NCBI RefSeq assembly: GCF_022271435.1
Contig: NZ_JAFIQY010000019.1
Coordinates: forward strand, 88,412 to 152,411
Source: Streptomyces monomycini
GTDB lineage: Bacteria; Actinomycetota; Actinomycetes; Streptomycetales; Streptomycetaceae
Length of the DNA: 64,000 nucleotides
Direction: 5' to 3'
This document shows positions 53,481 through 62,683 of this stretch, piece after piece. Within the stretch, counting starts at the first letter, position 1; every line of letters starts with the position of its first letter. The position numbers were made by a program, and so were the translations under genes. A model generated the notes under the pieces. The model had not been told where the DNA came from. It did not search any database and was given only the letters and a program-made list of their open reading frames with translations.

Positions 53481-55994
53481 TCACAGCTGGCCCACGGCGG
53501 TGACGCGCACGACCGCGCGCCCCTCCTCGTCGGAGGCCGTCAGGTCCACCTCGGCGGAGATGCCCCAGTCGTGATCGCCGTTGGGGTCGGCGAAAGTCTG
53601 CCGTACCTTCCACAGCCCGTGCTCGGGTTCCTCCTGAATCTGCAACAGCTTGGGCCCGCGCGCATCCGGACCGGTGCCCAGCTCGTCGTACTCGTCCCAG
53701 TACGCGTCCATCGCCTCGCCCCAGGCATCCGCGTCCCAGCCGGACTCCGCGTCCATCTCGCCGAGCTCCTCGACCTTGTCCAGCGCCGCCAGCTCGACCC
53801 GCCGGAACAGGGCGTTGCGTACCAGCACCCGGAACGCCCGCGCGTTCGCGGTGACCGGCTTGACCTGGTCCGCCCGCTCGGCGGCCTCCTCGGCCGTCTC
53901 CTCCGCCGGGTTGGCCAGCTGCTCCCACTCGTCCAGCAGGCTGGAGTCCACCTGGCGGACCATCTCGCCCAGCCAGGCGATGATGTCCTCGAAGTCCTCG
54001 GACTTCAGGTCGTCCGGCACGGTGTGGTCGAGCGCCTTGTACGCGCTCGCCAGGTAGCGCAGCACGATGCCCTCGGTGCGGGCGAGCTCGTAGAACGAGG
54101 TGAACTCGGTGAAGGTCATCGCCCGCTCGTACATGTCGCGGATGACCGACTTCGGCGACAGGGGGTGGTCGCCGACCCACGGGTGGCTCTTGCGGTAGAG
54201 GTTGTACGCGTGCGAGAGCAGCTCCTCCAGCGGCTTGGGGTACTCGACGTCCATGAGGCGCTCCATGCGGTCCTCGTACTCGACGCCGTCGGCCTTCATC
54301 TGGGCCACCGCCTCGCCCTTGGCCTTGTTCTGCTGGGCCGCGAGGATCTGCCGCGGGTCGTCGAGGGTGGACTCCACGACCGAGACCATGTCCAGCGCGT
54401 AGGAGGGCGACTCCGGGTCCAGCAGGTCGAACGCCGCCAGCGCGAAGGTGGACAGCGGCTGGTTGAGCGCGAAGTCCTGCTGGAGGTCGACGGTCAGGCG
54501 GACGATCCGCCCCTCCGCGTCCGGTTCGGCGAGGCGCTCGACGATGCCGCCGTCCAGCAGCGAACGGTAGATGGCGATGGCACGGCGGATGTGCCGCAGC
54601 TGGTTGCGGCGCGGCTCGTGGTTGTCCTCCAGCAGCTTGCGCATCGCCTCGAAGGCGTTGCCGGGCCGCGCGATCACGGACAGCAGCATGGCGTGGGTGA
54701 CCCGGAAGCGGGAGGTCAGCGGCTCCGGCTCGGAGGCGATCAGCTTCTCGAAGGTGTTCTGGCCCCAGTTGACGAAGCCCTCCGGCGCCTTCTTGCGGAC
54801 GACCTTGCGGCGCTTCTTGGGGTCGTCACCGGCCTTGGCGAGCGCCTTCTCGTTCTCCACGACGTGCTCGGGTGCCTGGGCGACGACGAAACCGGCGGTG
54901 TCGAAACCGGCCCGTCCCGCGCGGCCCGCGATCTGGTGGAACTCCCGGGCCCGCAGGGTGCGCACGCGCGTCCCGTCGTACTTGGTCAGCGCGGTGAACA
55001 GCACCGTACGGATGGGGACGTTGACGCCGACACCGAGCGTGTCCGTACCGCAGATGACCTTCAGCAGGCCCGCCTGGGCGAGCTTCTCGACCAGCCGACG
55101 GTACTTGGGCAGCATGCCGGCGTGGTGCACACCGATACCATGCCGGACATAACGGGACAGATTTCGTCCGAACTTGGTCGTGAAGCGGAAGTTGCCGATG
55201 AGCGCCGCGATCTCGTCCTTCTCGGCGCGGGTGCACATGTTGATGCTCATCAGCGCCTGCGCCCGCTCCACGGCCGCGGCCTGCGTGAAGTGCACGATGT
55301 AGACGGGGGCCTGCCGCGTCTCCAGCAGCTCGGTCAGGGTCTCCGTCATCGGGGTCGCCCGGTATTCGTACGACAGCGGCACCGGCCGGGTCGCGGAGCG
55401 CACCACCGCCGTCGGCCTGCCGGTGCGCCGGGTCAGGTCCCCCTCGAACCGCGACATGTCGCCGAGCGTCGCCGACATCAGCACGAACTGGGCCTGCGGC
55501 AGTTCCAGCAGCGGGATCTGCCAGGCCCAGCCGCGGTCCGGCTCGGCGTAGAAGTGGAACTCGTCCATGACGACCTGGCCGATGTCGGCGTCCTTGCCGT
55601 CCCGCAGCGCTATGGAGGCGAGCACCTCGGCGGTGCAGCAGATGACGGGAGCGTCCGCGTTGACGGAGGCGTCGCCGGTGAGCATGCCGACGTTCTCGGT
55701 GCCGAAGAGCTTGCACAGGTCGAAGAACTTCTCCGACACCAGCGCCTTGATCGGCGCGGTGTAGAAGGTCACCTCGTCACGGGCCAGCGCGCTGAAGTGC
55801 GCACCCGCGGCGACCAGGCTCTTTCCCGACCCGGTGGGGGTGGACACCACGACGTTCGCCCCCGAGACCACCTCGATCAGCGCTTCTTCCTGGGCAGGGT
55901 AGAGCGCGATGCCCTGCTGTTCGGCCCAGCTCGAAAAGGCTTCGAAGAGGGCATCGGGGTCGGCGTCGTTCGGGAGATGATCGATGAGGGTCAC
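53481..55994 (-). CDS. Ski2/Mtr4-like DEAD/DEAH-box RNA helicase (DUF3516)
   Basis: 837 residues. Motifs: TPTGSGKS (I), MDEFHFY (II, DEFH), LMSATLGD (III), then GIGVHHAGMLPKYRR, CGTDTLGVGVN and QIAGRAGRAG (VI). The C-terminal half (about 450-837) is the DUF3516 region of actinobacterial Ski2-like helicases. Activity is probably ATP-dependent unwinding in RNA turnover, by family. It may be co-transcribed with tesB. Confidence 0.93.
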   Translation of the reverse strand: MTLIDHLPNDADPDALFEAFSSWAEQQGIALYPAQEEALIEVVSGANVVVSTPTGSGKSLVAAGAHFSALARDEVTFYTAPIKALVSEKFFDLCKLFGTENVGMLTGDASVNADAPVICCTAEVLASIALRDGKDADIGQVVMDEFHFYAEPDRGWAWQIPLLELPQAQFVLMSATLGDMSRFEGDLTRRTGRPTAVVRSATRPVPLSYEYRATPMTETLTELLETRQAPVYIVHFTQAAAVERAQALMSINMCTRAEKDEIAALIGNFRFTTKFGRNLSRYVRHGIGVHHAGMLPKYRRLVEKLAQAGLLKVICGTDTLGVGVNVPIRTVLFTALTKYDGTRVRTLRAREFHQIAGRAGRAGFDTAGFVVAQAPEHVVENEKALAKAGDDPKKRRKVVRKKAPEGFVNWGQNTFEKLIASEPEPLTSRFRVTHAMLLSVIARPGNAFEAMRKLLEDNHEPRRNQLRHIRRAIAIYRSLLDGGIVERLAEPDAEGRIVRLTVDLQQDFALNQPLSTFALAAFDLLDPESPSYALDMVSVVESTLDDPRQILAAQQNKAKGEAVAQMKADGVEYEDRMERLMDVEYPKPLEELLSHAYNLYRKSHPWVGDHPLSPKSVIRDMYERAMTFTEFTSFYELARTEGIVLRYLASAYKALDHTVPDDLKSEDFEDIIAWLGEMVRQVDSSLLDEWEQLANPAEETAEEAAERADQVKPVTANARAFRVLVRNALFRRVELAALDKVEELGEMDAESGWDADAWGEAMDAYWDEYDELGTGPDARGPKLLQIQEEPEHGLWKVRQTFADPNGDHDWGISAEVDLTASDEEGRAVVRVTAVGQL

Positions 55995-56139
55995 GCCCCC
56001 ATACTGCCTTCCCGTGGTCCGGATCGGACAACCGGCGGGTCAGACCTAGATCATCTGACGCTACGCTGTGTCGCCGACCCGGCGTCAGAAACCGGGGATC
56101 CGAGCACATGTCCAGATCGATCCGGGATGGGGAACGACC

Positions 56140-56931
56140 ATGATGGGACCGGCGCACTCGCTGTCCGGCGCCGCGGCCTGGCTGGGGGTGGGCGCGGCGA
56201 CGGCGGCCGCGGGCTATCCGATGCCCTGGCCGGTGCTCGTCGTCGGCGCGCTGATCAGCGCCGGCGCGGCACTCGCCCCCGACCTGGACCACAAGTCGGC
56301 CACGATCTCCCGGGCCTTCGGACCGCTCTCGCGGACGGTGTGCGGCGTCGTCGACACCATCTCGCACGCGGTCTACAAGGCCACGAAGATGCGTGGCGAC
56401 TCGCAGCGCAACGGCGGGCACCGCACCCTCACCCATACGTGGGTGTGGGCGGTCCTGGTCGGCGGCGGGATGTCCCTCCTGGCGGTCCAGGGCGGCCGCT
56501 GGGCGGTGCTCGGCATTCTCTTCGTCCACATGGTGCTGGCGATCGAAGGACTGCTGTGGCGGGCGGCCCGGGTCTCCAGCGACGTCCTGGTGTGGCTGCT
56601 GGGCGCCGCGACGGCCTGGATCCTCGCCGGAGTCCTGGACCAGCCGGGCAACGGGGCGGGCTGGCTGTTCACCGAGCCCGGCCAGGAGTATCTGTGGCTG
56701 GGGCTGCCGATCGTGCTCGGCGCGCTGGTCCACGACATCGGCGACGCACTGACCGTCTCCGGCTGCCCGATCCTGTGGCCCATCCCGATAGGCCGCAAGC
56801 GCTGGTACCCGCTCGGCCCGCCGAAGGCCATGAGGTTCCGCGCCGGAAGCTGGGTGGAGCTGAAGGTACTGATGCCCGCGTTCATGCTGCTGGGCGGCAT
56901 CGGAGCGCTGGGGGCGCTGGGCTACATCTGA
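56140..56931 (+). CDS. YdjM/LexA-binding-like membrane-bound metal-dependent hydrolase
   Basis: 263 residues from ATG 56140 (a second ATG follows at once), with GGGGAA upstream. About five membrane segments are present. Metal-ligand motifs HSLSGAAAW, APDLDHKS, HRTLTHTW and LVHDIGDALT match the YdjM (DUF457) family of inner-membrane hydrolases. The substrate is unknown. It is divergent from the helicase gene. Confidence 0.9.
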   Translation: MMGPAHSLSGAAAWLGVGAATAAAGYPMPWPVLVVGALISAGAALAPDLDHKSATISRAFGPLSRTVCGVVDTISHAVYKATKMRGDSQRNGGHRTLTHTWVWAVLVGGGMSLLAVQGGRWAVLGILFVHMVLAIEGLLWRAARVSSDVLVWLLGAATAWILAGVLDQPGNGAGWLFTEPGQEYLWLGLPIVLGALVHDIGDALTVSGCPILWPIPIGRKRWYPLGPPKAMRFRAGSWVELKVLMPAFMLLGGIGALGALGYI

Positions 56932-57144
56932 CGGGCGGCGGGACGGCCCGGGCGGCGTGGGGCAGACGGCACGGCAGGGGGCTTCGCCTCCACCCGGCAG
57001 GCCGCCCGCAACCCGGCCGGTGGCGCACCCGGCTCTTGATCGTCGGCCCTTCCGCTAGGACAGGCCTGGTGCACCGGTTCGCTGCTGCTCCCCGGGAGGA
57101 GAAGTACGGCGACGGTCCGGGCCGCGATGTCCCGGAGGGCCGCC
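56932..57144. other. intergenic region, no feature resolved
   Basis: GC-rich sequence after the YdjM-like gene. Nothing beyond short GC hairpins and the ribosome site of the following hypothetical ORF (CGGAGGGCC just before 57145) could be supported. Confidence 0.4.
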
Positions 57145-57789
57145 ATGACGATGCGCAAGATCGTTCCGTCCGCGGATGGCCCGATCATGTTCGAGGGCCG
57201 ACGGCAGAGCCGGATGCTGTCGAATCCCTACAGTCACCTGGGCCGGACCCGTACCTCCGCCGAAGCGGCCGTCGGAGGCGGCCGGGCCCGTCCCATCGTT
57301 CTGCTGGTCTACACGGTGACCCCGGAGCGCTTCCGGGTCGGTGTGACACAGATCAAGGCGACCGACGTGGCCAGGAGACCGGTGTGGCCGGGGGAGCGGC
57401 TGTTCACCGGTGTGGCCACCGTCGGTCTGATCCGCGGCGCCACGGACGCTCTCGGTTCCCCGGCAGTGGAGTCGCGCCCCCTGGAGCCGTCGGTGTCGCG
57501 GCCCAGGAGCCACCCGGTGGCGCGGCCCATCGGCACCGCAACCGGGCTGCGCCCATCGGCACCGCAACCGGGCTGCGCCCCGCCCTTCCGCTTCACTCTC
57601 CATCCGGCTATCCGGCTATCCGGCTATCCGGCTATCCGGCTATCCGGCCACTCGGCCGCCCGGCCACCGCCCCCGTCACCCGTGCCCCGGTCCCCGGCCC
57701 CCGACCCGCCTACCCGTGCCAGGACCGCCACAGCGCCGCGTACGCCCCGTCGGCCGCGACCAGCTCGTCGTGGCTGCCGAGTTCGCTGA
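57145..57789 (+). CDS. hypothetical protein, uncertain
   Basis: 214 residues from ATG 57145, with CGGAGGG seven bases upstream. The first 110 residues (MTMRKIVPSADGPIMFEGRR, PIVLLVYTVTPERFRVGVTQ) have normal composition and high third-position GC. The remainder is Pro/Ser/Arg-rich, crosses a 26-bp duplication and 8-bp repeats, and runs 80 bases into the convergent ABC gene. Either a real short gene has lost its stop or this is a chance frame. No homology is recognised. Confidence 0.4.
   Translation: MTMRKIVPSADGPIMFEGRRQSRMLSNPYSHLGRTRTSAEAAVGGGRARPIVLLVYTVTPERFRVGVTQIKATDVARRPVWPGERLFTGVATVGLIRGATDALGSPAVESRPLEPSVSRPRSHPVARPIGTATGLRPSAPQPGCAPPFRFTLHPAIRLSGYPAIRLSGHSAARPPPPSPVPRSPAPDPPTRARTATAPRTPRRPRPARRGCRVR
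57526..57577. repeat. 26-bp perfect tandem duplication
   Basis: The unit CCCATCGGCACCGCAACCGG plus GCTGCG occurs twice without a gap (57526-57551 and 57552-57577). It lies in the tail of the uncertain ORF. A recent duplication is likely because the copies are identical. Confidence 0.85.
57602..57649. repeat. 8-bp simple repeat (TATCCGGC, about six copies)
   Basis: TATCCGGC is repeated five times in perfect register, with a partial copy before and a decayed copy after. It lies 60 bases from the end of the ABC exporter gene (minus), so it falls in its 3' untranslated region. Confidence 0.9.
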
Positions 57790-59491
57790 TCCGGCCCTCC
57801 TCGACCACCGCGATCACGTCCGCGTCGTGCGCGGTGTGCAGCCGGTGTGCGATCGCCACGACCGTACGGCCGTCCAGGACCCGGCCCAGGGAGCGCTCCA
57901 GGTGCCGGGCCGCGCGCGGGTCCAGCAGCGAGGTCGCCTCGTCGAGGACGAGGGTGTGCGGGTCGGCGAGTACCAGCCGGGCCAGTGCGATCTGCTGGGC
58001 CTGGGCCGGTGTCAGGGTATGGCCGCCCGAACCGACCTCGGTGTCCAGGCCCGCCTTCAGGGCCCGCGCCCAGCCGTCCGCGTCGACCGCGCCGAGTGCG
58101 GCCCACAGCTCGGCGTCCTCGGCCTCCGTACGGGCCAGCAGCAGGTTGTCGCGCAGCGAACCCACGAAGACGTGGTGCTCCTGGTTGACCAGCGCGACGT
58201 GTGTGCGCACCCGCTCCGGCGGCATCCGGGACAGTTCGGCGCCGCCGAGTGTGATCTCGCCGGTACGCGGGGCGTAGATCCCGGCGAGCAGCCGCCCGAG
58301 GGTCGACTTGCCCGCACCGGACGGCCCGACCAGGGCCATCCGCGTCCCCGGGCGGATCCGCAGGGAGACCTCGTGCAGGACGTCGACGCCGGCGCGGTAG
58401 CCGAACCGCACCTCGTCGGCCCGTACGTCCCGCCCCGACGGTTCCGTCCGCTCGTCGGCGGCGTCCGGTTCGATCTCCCGTACGCCCACCAGCCGTGCGA
58501 TGGACACCTGGGCGATCTGGAGCTCGTCGTACCAGCGCAGAATCATCGCCACGGGCTCGCTCATCATCTGCGCGAGCAGCGCACCCGTCGTCAGCTGACC
58601 GGGCGTGATCCAGCCGCGCAGCACGAACAGGCCGCCGAGCAGCAGCACCGAGGCCAGGATCAGCACATGCGTCACATTGACGACCGGGAAGAGCACCGAG
58701 CGGAGGTAGAGGGTGTAGCGCTCCCACTGAGTCCAGGAACGGACCCGGTGCTCGGACAGCTTGACACGGCGTTCGCCGAGCCGGTGCGCCTCGATGGTGC
58801 GGCCCGCGTCCACCGACTCGGTCAGCGCCGCCGAGACCGCGGCGTACCCGGCCGCCTCGGAGCGGTAGGCGTGCGGAGCCCGCTTGAAGTACCAGCGGCA
58901 GCCGACGAGCAGGACCGGCAGGCCGACGAGGGCGGACAGCGCCAGCGGGGGCGCGGTGACGGTCATGCCGCCGAGCAGCAGCGCGATCCAGACCACGCCG
59001 ATGGACAGCTGCGGCACCGCCTCACGCATCGCGTTGGACAGCCGGTCGATGTCCGTCGTGATGCGGGACAGCAGGTCGCCGGTCCCGGCCCGTTCCAGCA
59101 CGCCCGGCGGGAGGGCTACGGACCGTACGAGGAAGTCCTCGCGCAGGTCGGCCAGCATCTCCTCGCCGAGCATCGCGCCGCGCAGCCGTACCAGGCGTAC
59201 GAACACGGTCTGGACGGCCAGCGCGAGGACGAACAGGGCGATGACGCGCGGCAGGTGGAGCTCACGGGCCCCGGCGCCCAGGTCCTCGACCAGCCCGCCG
59301 AGCAGATACGGGCCGACCATGGAGGCGACCACGGCGATCGCGTTCACGGTCACCAGCAGGACGAAGGCGCGCCGGTGCCGACGGATCAGTCCGCCCACGT
59401 AGGCGCGTACGGTCGCGGGCGAGCCGACCGGCAGGGTCGTGGCCGTCCGCGGGGCGTCCGGATCGTGCTCCGGTGGCGCCAGGCCGATCAT
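57710..59491 (-). CDS. ABC exporter half-transporter A (membrane domain + ATPase)
   Basis: 593 residues. A six-helix exporter domain (about 30-320) precedes the ATPase domain. Walker A GPSGAGKST, Q-loop LVNQEHHVFVG, Walker B TLVLDEATSLLD and H-loop VVAIAHRL are intact, but the signature reads LTPAQAQQI instead of LSGGQ. It starts with an ATGA overlap on the end of half-transporter B, so the two are made together and should form a heterodimer. The exported substrate is unknown. Confidence 0.93.
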   Translation of the reverse strand: MIGLAPPEHDPDAPRTATTLPVGSPATVRAYVGGLIRRHRRAFVLLVTVNAIAVVASMVGPYLLGGLVEDLGAGARELHLPRVIALFVLALAVQTVFVRLVRLRGAMLGEEMLADLREDFLVRSVALPPGVLERAGTGDLLSRITTDIDRLSNAMREAVPQLSIGVVWIALLLGGMTVTAPPLALSALVGLPVLLVGCRWYFKRAPHAYRSEAAGYAAVSAALTESVDAGRTIEAHRLGERRVKLSEHRVRSWTQWERYTLYLRSVLFPVVNVTHVLILASVLLLGGLFVLRGWITPGQLTTGALLAQMMSEPVAMILRWYDELQIAQVSIARLVGVREIEPDAADERTEPSGRDVRADEVRFGYRAGVDVLHEVSLRIRPGTRMALVGPSGAGKSTLGRLLAGIYAPRTGEITLGGAELSRMPPERVRTHVALVNQEHHVFVGSLRDNLLLARTEAEDAELWAALGAVDADGWARALKAGLDTEVGSGGHTLTPAQAQQIALARLVLADPHTLVLDEATSLLDPRAARHLERSLGRVLDGRTVVAIAHRLHTAHDADVIAVVEEGRISELGSHDELVAADGAYAALWRSWHG

Positions 59492-61506
59492 GCGCTCTCC
59501 TCGATCTGGTCGATCCGGTTGATCTTGTCGAATGCGTTGGTCCGGCCGATCCGGTCGGTCTCGACGATCCGGTCGGTCTCGAAGGGCCGGTCGATCTTGT
59601 CGGGCCGGTCGGTCCGGTCGATGTGCTCGCTGCCGGTGCGGACGAACCGCCCGCCGGACGCCGCAGGAGCAACCACGGCCCCGGCCGGACCGGCCACGGC
59701 CCCGGCCGGGGCCCCCGCCGCCCCGGCCACGGACGCCGTCGCCGGTTCCGGTTCCGGTTCCGGTTCTTCTTCGGTCTCCCGGGTCACCACGGCCCGGTAC
59801 GCGGGGACGTCGCGCAGGAGTTCACGGTGTGTGCCGGTGCCCCCGACCCGGTCTGCGTCGAGGAAGACCACCCGTTCGGCGCGGTCCAGCAGCAGCGGGC
59901 TGGAGGTCAGCACCACGGTCGTGCGGCCCGCGCGCAGGGCCCGCAGCCCGTCCGCGATCCGGGCCTCGGTGTGCGAGTCGACGGCGCTGGTGGGCTCGTC
60001 CAGTACCAGCACCTCGGGGTCGGTGACCAGCGACCTGGCCAGCGCCAGCCGCTGCCGCTGTCCGCCCGACAGGGACCGGCCGCGCTCGGTGATGTGGGTA
60101 CGCATCGGATCGCCGGAGTCGTCGGCCGAACCCTGCGCCAGCGCGGTCAGCACGTCGCCGCACTGCGCCGCCGCCAGCGCGTCCTCGGCCCGTACGGCCC
60201 CGGAGGACGGGATGTCCAGCAGTTCGCCGAGCGTCCCGGAGAGCAGGACGGGGTCCTTGTCCTGGACGAGGACGGCCGTACGGGCGGCCTCGCGTGGCAC
60301 GTCGTCCAGGGCGGTGCCGCCCAGCAGCACCGACGGGGTGCCGTCCGGCACGTCGGCGGGGTGGCCGCCGAGCCGGTCGGCGAGCCGTCCCGCCGCGTCC
60401 GGGTCGCCGCACACCACCGCGGTCAGCTGTCCGCTCGGTAAGCACAGTCCGGTGACCGGGTCGTACAGGTCGCCGACGAGCGCTGCGGCCCCGGTGATCC
60501 GGCCTTCGGCGGGTCGGCTCAACGCCAGGACGCGTGCGGCGCGTTTGGCCGACGGTTTGGAGAAGGAGTAGGCCATCGCGATCTCTTCGAAGTGCCGCAG
60601 GGGGTAGAGCAGGAAGGTCACCGCGCTGTAGACGGTGACCAGTTCGCCGACCCCGACCCGGCCGTCGAGCGCCAGCCTGGTCCCGTACCAGACCACCGCG
60701 ATCAGCAGCAGCCCCGGCAGGACGACCTGGACGGCGGAGATCATGGACCACATGCGGGCGCTGCGCACGGCGGCCCGACGGACGTCCTGGGACGCGCTCC
60801 GGTAGCGGCCGAGGAAGAGTTCCTCACCGCCGATGCCGCGCAGGACGCGCAGGCCCGCGACCGTGTCGGAGGCCAGTTCGGTCGCCCGGCCCGCCTTCTC
60901 GCGCTGATCGTCGGCGCGGCGGGTCGCGGGCGGCAGCAGCGGCAGGACGGCCAGGGCGAGGACGGGCACGCCGACGGCCACCACGACGCCCAGCGTGGGC
61001 TGGTAGACCACCAGGGCCGCACAGACGCCGACGGAGGTGAGCGCCGCGGCGCCGAACCGGGAGACGGCCTCGACGAACCAGCCGATCTTCTCCAGGTCGC
61101 CGGTGCTCACGGCGACGACCTCACCGGCGGCGACCCGCCGGGTCATGGCGGACCCCAGCTCCGTGGTCTTGCGGGCCAGCAGTTGCTGGAGACGGGCCAC
61201 CGACGTGATCCAGTTGGTGATCGCGGCGCGGTGCAGCATCACGTCGCCGACCGCGACCAGCGCGCCGAGCAGCAGCAACAGACCGCCGGCGAGCAGCAGC
61301 CGGGAGCCGGAACGGTCCACGACGGCCTGCACCGCGATGCCCACCGGGACGGGGAAGGAGGCCACACCCCCGGTGTGGACCAGTCCCCAGCACAGTGCCT
61401 TGGTCTGGCCGCCGAGCTGCTGCCGGTAGAGCCACCGGAGCAGGCGGCCACCGGAGCGGACGTCCGGGACTCCTGGATCGGCATGAGGAAGATCGCGAAT
61501 GTGCAT
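59488..61506 (-). CDS. ABC exporter half-transporter B (membrane domain + ATPase, unusual tail)
   Basis: 672 residues from ATG 61506 (MHIRDLPHADPG). The longer upstream frame is low-complexity. The six-helix exporter domain is followed by an ATPase whose Walker A is degenerate (VVCGDPDAAGRLADRL, without the GKS/T lysine) and whose H-loop His is gone (TVVLTSSPLLL). The signature SLSGGQRQRLALA and Walker B VLVLDEPTSAVD are canonical. These losses mirror those of half-transporter A. The last 90 residues are low-complexity: Glu/Pro, then Ala/Gly, then repeats around DR(I/P)xxTDR. Confidence 0.93.
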   Translation of the reverse strand: MHIRDLPHADPGVPDVRSGGRLLRWLYRQQLGGQTKALCWGLVHTGGVASFPVPVGIAVQAVVDRSGSRLLLAGGLLLLLGALVAVGDVMLHRAAITNWITSVARLQQLLARKTTELGSAMTRRVAAGEVVAVSTGDLEKIGWFVEAVSRFGAAALTSVGVCAALVVYQPTLGVVVAVGVPVLALAVLPLLPPATRRADDQREKAGRATELASDTVAGLRVLRGIGGEELFLGRYRSASQDVRRAAVRSARMWSMISAVQVVLPGLLLIAVVWYGTRLALDGRVGVGELVTVYSAVTFLLYPLRHFEEIAMAYSFSKPSAKRAARVLALSRPAEGRITGAAALVGDLYDPVTGLCLPSGQLTAVVCGDPDAAGRLADRLGGHPADVPDGTPSVLLGGTALDDVPREAARTAVLVQDKDPVLLSGTLGELLDIPSSGAVRAEDALAAAQCGDVLTALAQGSADDSGDPMRTHITERGRSLSGGQRQRLALARSLVTDPEVLVLDEPTSAVDSHTEARIADGLRALRAGRTTVVLTSSPLLLDRAERVVFLDADRVGGTGTHRELLRDVPAYRAVVTRETEEEPEPEPEPATASVAGAAGAPAGAVAGPAGAVVAPAASGGRFVRTGSEHIDRTDRPDKIDRPFETDRIVETDRIGRTNAFDKINRIDQIEESA

Positions 61507-61829
61507 GATGTCCAAAGTTCGGTTCGGATGACGACGTTGCGGGTCTGGACGTGGCCGGGTGTCGGACGGGAGGCCTGCGGGCCCGTACACCGAAGGCCGG
61601 TAAGTGCGGTGGCCCGTAGGCCCGTAGGCCCGGAGCGCGGCCCGTGGCGTGGTGAGTGTGCCGGGCGCCGTACGGGCGCGCGGGCAGGAAGAAGGACGGT
61701 GCTTCGGGGGAGCCATGGAAGACTGGCGCGTCACGGAGCTCCGGTTCAACCGGTTTTCCGCGCGGGGCGCACACAACGGGCCACCGCTGTACGGTCCGTA
61801 CGCGCCGTCCGGGTGCGACCATGGGAGTC
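61507..61829. other. intergenic region between ABC exporter and L,D-transpeptidase
   Basis: 323 bases between divergent genes. It contains short direct repeats (GGCCCGTA repeated near 61612-61630). TACGGT near 61793 could be the -10 of the transpeptidase gene. No coding frame with a ribosome site was found. Confidence 0.45.
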
Positions 61830-62555
61830 ATGCGAACTGCGTGCTGCATGGTACGAAGGGCGACACTGGCCACGATGGGACTGGTCCTGCTGGCGGGTTG
61901 CGGCGCCGGCGGCGGATCGGCGAAGGACGACGGAAAGGGCCGCGGCGGCCGCACCACGGAGGCCGCCGCGTACACGAAGCACATCCCGGGCGTGGGCGCG
62001 AGGCTGCGGTCCCGCATCCCCGGGGACGCACGGCAGGTCGTGGCCGTGTACGGAGAGGGCGCCGATGCGCCGGACGCCACGCTGGTCCTGTACACGAAGG
62101 CCCCGAAGGGGTGGGAGCGCACCGCGACCTGGCCCGCGCACAACGGCAGGAAGGGCTGGACCACCGATCATCACGAGGACGACCTGCGCAGCCCGGTCGG
62201 CGTCTTCGGCCTCTCCGACGCGGGCGGCGTGCTGCCCGATCCGGGCGCGAAGCTGCCGTACACCCACTCGTCGGCCTTCACCCCGCCGCCGTACTGGGAG
62301 AAGAAGACCCGGCACGACTTCGACCATGTCATCGCGATCGACTACAACCGCGTCAAGGGCACCACACCCCTGGACCCGACCCGGCCGCAGGGAAAGAAGA
62401 AGGGCGGCGGCATCTGGCTCCACCTGGACCACGGCGACGGCACGTCCGGCTGCGTGAGCATCCCGAAGGCGGGGATGGTCTCGCTGCTGCGCACGCTCGA
62501 TCCGCGGCAGCATCCCGTCGTGGTCATGGGGGACACCGCACATCTCGCCGCCTGA
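61830..62555 (+). CDS. L,D-transpeptidase (YkuD) lipoprotein, short form
   Basis: 241 residues from ATG 61830 (ATG 61821 and 61848 are in frame). The signal peptide ends in lipobox LLAGC (Cys24). The catalytic region has HLDHGDGTSGCVSI near residue 200, with the nucleophilic Cys after His/Gly as in YkuD domains. The upstream DLRSPVGVFGL block is typical of the L,D-transpeptidase/ErfK-like group. There is no Ig domain, unlike the Ldt at 8929. It should act on peptidoglycan outside the membrane. Confidence 0.88.
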   Translation: MRTACCMVRRATLATMGLVLLAGCGAGGGSAKDDGKGRGGRTTEAAAYTKHIPGVGARLRSRIPGDARQVVAVYGEGADAPDATLVLYTKAPKGWERTATWPAHNGRKGWTTDHHEDDLRSPVGVFGLSDAGGVLPDPGAKLPYTHSSAFTPPPYWEKKTRHDFDHVIAIDYNRVKGTTPLDPTRPQGKKKGGGIWLHLDHGDGTSGCVSIPKAGMVSLLRTLDPRQHPVVVMGDTAHLAA

Positions 62556-62633
62556 GCCGACCGTACGGTATCGGGGTCGGTGCCACGACCATGCGGAACC
62601 CCGGACCGCGCCGTGCCGCGACCGTACCGCGCC

Positions 62634-62683
62634 GTGACGGCCGGGCCGGACGGGCCTCGAACCCGCCCGGCCCCGCCCGTCAC
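62634..62683. terminator. long bidirectional hairpin between convergent genes
   Basis: GTGACGG (62634-62640) pairs with CCCGTCAC (62676-62683), and GGGCCGGACGGG pairs with CCGCCCGGCCC, around a short CCTCGAA loop, with two or three mismatches. It overlaps the stop of the GH109 gene by four bases and can end transcription from both sides. Confidence 0.75.

Noticed and set aside
57055..57603. 182-codon minus-strand frame
   Set aside because: Gly/His/Arg-rich shadow without ribosome site. The opposite frame from 57145 has better codon usage.
53100..58277. 1725-codon open frame on the plus strand
   Set aside because: It runs antisense to tesB, the Ski2-like helicase and part of the ABC exporter, whose frames have clear motifs. 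The translation is Arg/Gly/Val-rich noise typical of a GC-rich shadow frame.
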